Part shown: one piece after another, positions 63,391 to 64,000 of the stretch | How the letters are laid out: each line of letters opens with the position of its first letter | How positions within the stretch are numbered: position 1 is the stretch's first letter | DNA from: Bradyrhizobium sp. PSBB068 | Lineage (GTDB): Bacteria > Pseudomonadota > Alphaproteobacteria > Rhizobiales > Xanthobacteraceae | NCBI GenBank assembly: GCA_016839165.1 | Contig: CP069300.1 | Span: 2,976,001 to 3,040,000 of the forward strand | Direction of reading: 5' to 3' | DNA length: 64,000 bases | Position numbers and translations under genes: made by a program | Notes under the pieces: model-generated | The model's database searches: none | What the model saw: the letters and a program-made list of their open reading frames with translations, nothing else | Told to the model about the DNA's origin: nothing

Positions 63391-64000
63391 TCAGGCGTCC
63401 CGCAATAGCTCCGCCGCCAGCGCCCGCGTGACCGGCCGGCCGAGCCGCAGCGCCTCGGTATCGAGCAACTCGACCGCCTGGCGGACGGCGGCATAGGAGC
63501 GCTCGATCCGGCTGGTCAGGTAGCTGACCAGCGGCTCGTCCACGCTCATCTGGCGATCGGCGCAGAATTTGACGATCAGGCCGCGGAACAGCTGGTCGTC
63601 GGGCGGCAGCAGCGTCACGGTCGGCACCGCGCGAAGCCGCGACCTCAGATCGCGCAGCTCGATCTCGAATGCCGACGGCGGGACGCGCGCCGTGATCAAA
63701 ACGAAAGCATCGTCCTGGCGCGCCAGATTCATCAGGTGAAACATCGCGCGCTCGTCGAAATCCGATGGCCGCAGATCCTCGATCACCAGCGCGCCGGTCG
63801 CAAGGGCCGTGGGCACCGCCTCAGCGGTCAGCGCATGCGCGGCGGTCGAGCGGGCGCCGGCGCTCTCGGCCCAGATCGCAGCGAGGTGGCTTTTGCCGGA
63901 GCCGTCGGGCCCGATCAGCAGCATGATTCGGTTCGGCCAGTCGGGCCAGCCGTCGATCAGCGCCAGCGCGGCTTCGTTGGCGGGCCCCTCGAGGAAATCG
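63391..64000 (-). CDS. hdaA: DnaA-related regulatory inactivator HdaA (partial at window edge)
   Basis: The minus-strand frame is open to the last base and reads DFLEGPANEAALALIDGWPD before IMLLIGPDGSGKSHLAAIW, a Walker A of the DnaA-like AAA+ fold. Later motifs are RPSDFDERAMFHLMNLARQD and ALVIEDL (Walker B). HdaA stimulates ATP hydrolysis by DnaA bound to the sliding clamp, preventing re-initiation. The N-terminus with the clamp-binding motif lies outside the window. The ppk gene follows 132 bases downstream, a common order in Rhizobiales. Confidence 0.92.
   Translation of the reverse strand, partial: DFLEGPANEAALALIDGWPDWPNRIMLLIGPDGSGKSHLAAIWAESAGARSTAAHALTAEAVPTALATGALVIEDLRPSDFDERAMFHLMNLARQDDAFVLITARVPPSAFEIELRDLRSRLRAVPTVTLLPPDDQLFRGLIVKFCADRQMSVDEPLVSYLTSRIERSYAAVRQAVELLDTEALRLGRPVTRALAAELLRDA

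Overview
This window looks like the core chromosome of a slow-growing rhizobium, most likely Bradyrhizobium or a close relative in the Nitrobacteraceae. The base composition is high in G+C, with C/G-ending codons and long stop-free antisense frames. The gene orders and families are typical alphaproteobacterial ones (HdaA, the rpsF-rpsR-DUF2232-rplI cluster, cvpA-purF, the fabD-fabG-acpP-fabF-mltG-yicC-gmk run). Several kinds of intergenic palindromic repeat are also of the type seen across Bradyrhizobium chromosomes. No phage, IS, conjugative, CRISPR or tRNA/rRNA element was recognised. Both ends cut a gene: a Pit phosphate transporter at the left edge and hdaA at the right edge.

Layout, left to right. 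(1) 1-6.6 kb: Pit 3' end; a Gdx/SugE guanidinium exporter behind what reads as a textbook guanidine-II (mini-ykkC) riboswitch; prfC; a repeat-rich gap; a secreted hypothetical; and a tight NnrU-panB-acyl-CoA ligase run. (2) 6.9-16.4 kb: a YfgM-like TPR protein, a short lipoprotein and der (the lipoprotein sits where bamB normally lies), an MFS transporter, GST, a SnoaL-like protein, a decayed TetR gene, an orphan amino-acid-type solute-binding protein next to an NHL-repeat protein, and an SDR. (3) 16.4-25.8 kb, minus strand: radA, cvpA, purF and a 47-residue membrane peptide; a ComJ-like protein; TauE/SafE; xth; alr; dnaB. (4) 26-35 kb: cyclopropane synthase, a secreted CxxCH (heme-binding type) protein with a long disordered tail, TetR-thioesterase and TetR-desaturase operons each behind a clean palindrome, and the rpsF-rpsR-DUF2232-rplI operon. 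(5) 35-42 kb: fatty-acid synthesis genes followed by mltG, yicC and gmk. (6) 42-55 kb: an envelope-biogenesis block in which lptF-lptG-lptD-surA-pdxA-rsmA run together on the minus strand, divergent from pepA-holC and a BamE-like lipoprotein. (7) 55-64 kb: ABC-F ATPase, two small proteins, ndk, a TerC-family protein, and the polyphosphate genes hdaA-ppk-ppx.

The genes form several working units: outer-membrane LPS and protein delivery (LptD/F/G, SurA, the two small lipoproteins), type II fatty-acid synthesis plus membrane-lipid remodelling (Fab genes, Cfa, desaturase), translation (RF3, S6, S18, L9, RsmA, Der, ABC-F), nucleotide and cofactor supply (PurF, Gmk, Ndk, PanB, PdxA) and polyphosphate turnover (Ppk, Ppx).

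No large undescribed multi-gene system stands out. The observations most worth following are the guanidine-II riboswitch, the CxxCH protein, the lipoprotein in the BamB slot, two palindromic operators, a 16-bp tandem duplication in front of cvpA-purF, a hairpin over the ribosome-binding site of the BamE-like gene, and at least six families of intergenic repeat. All calls come from reading the sequence; no database search was run.
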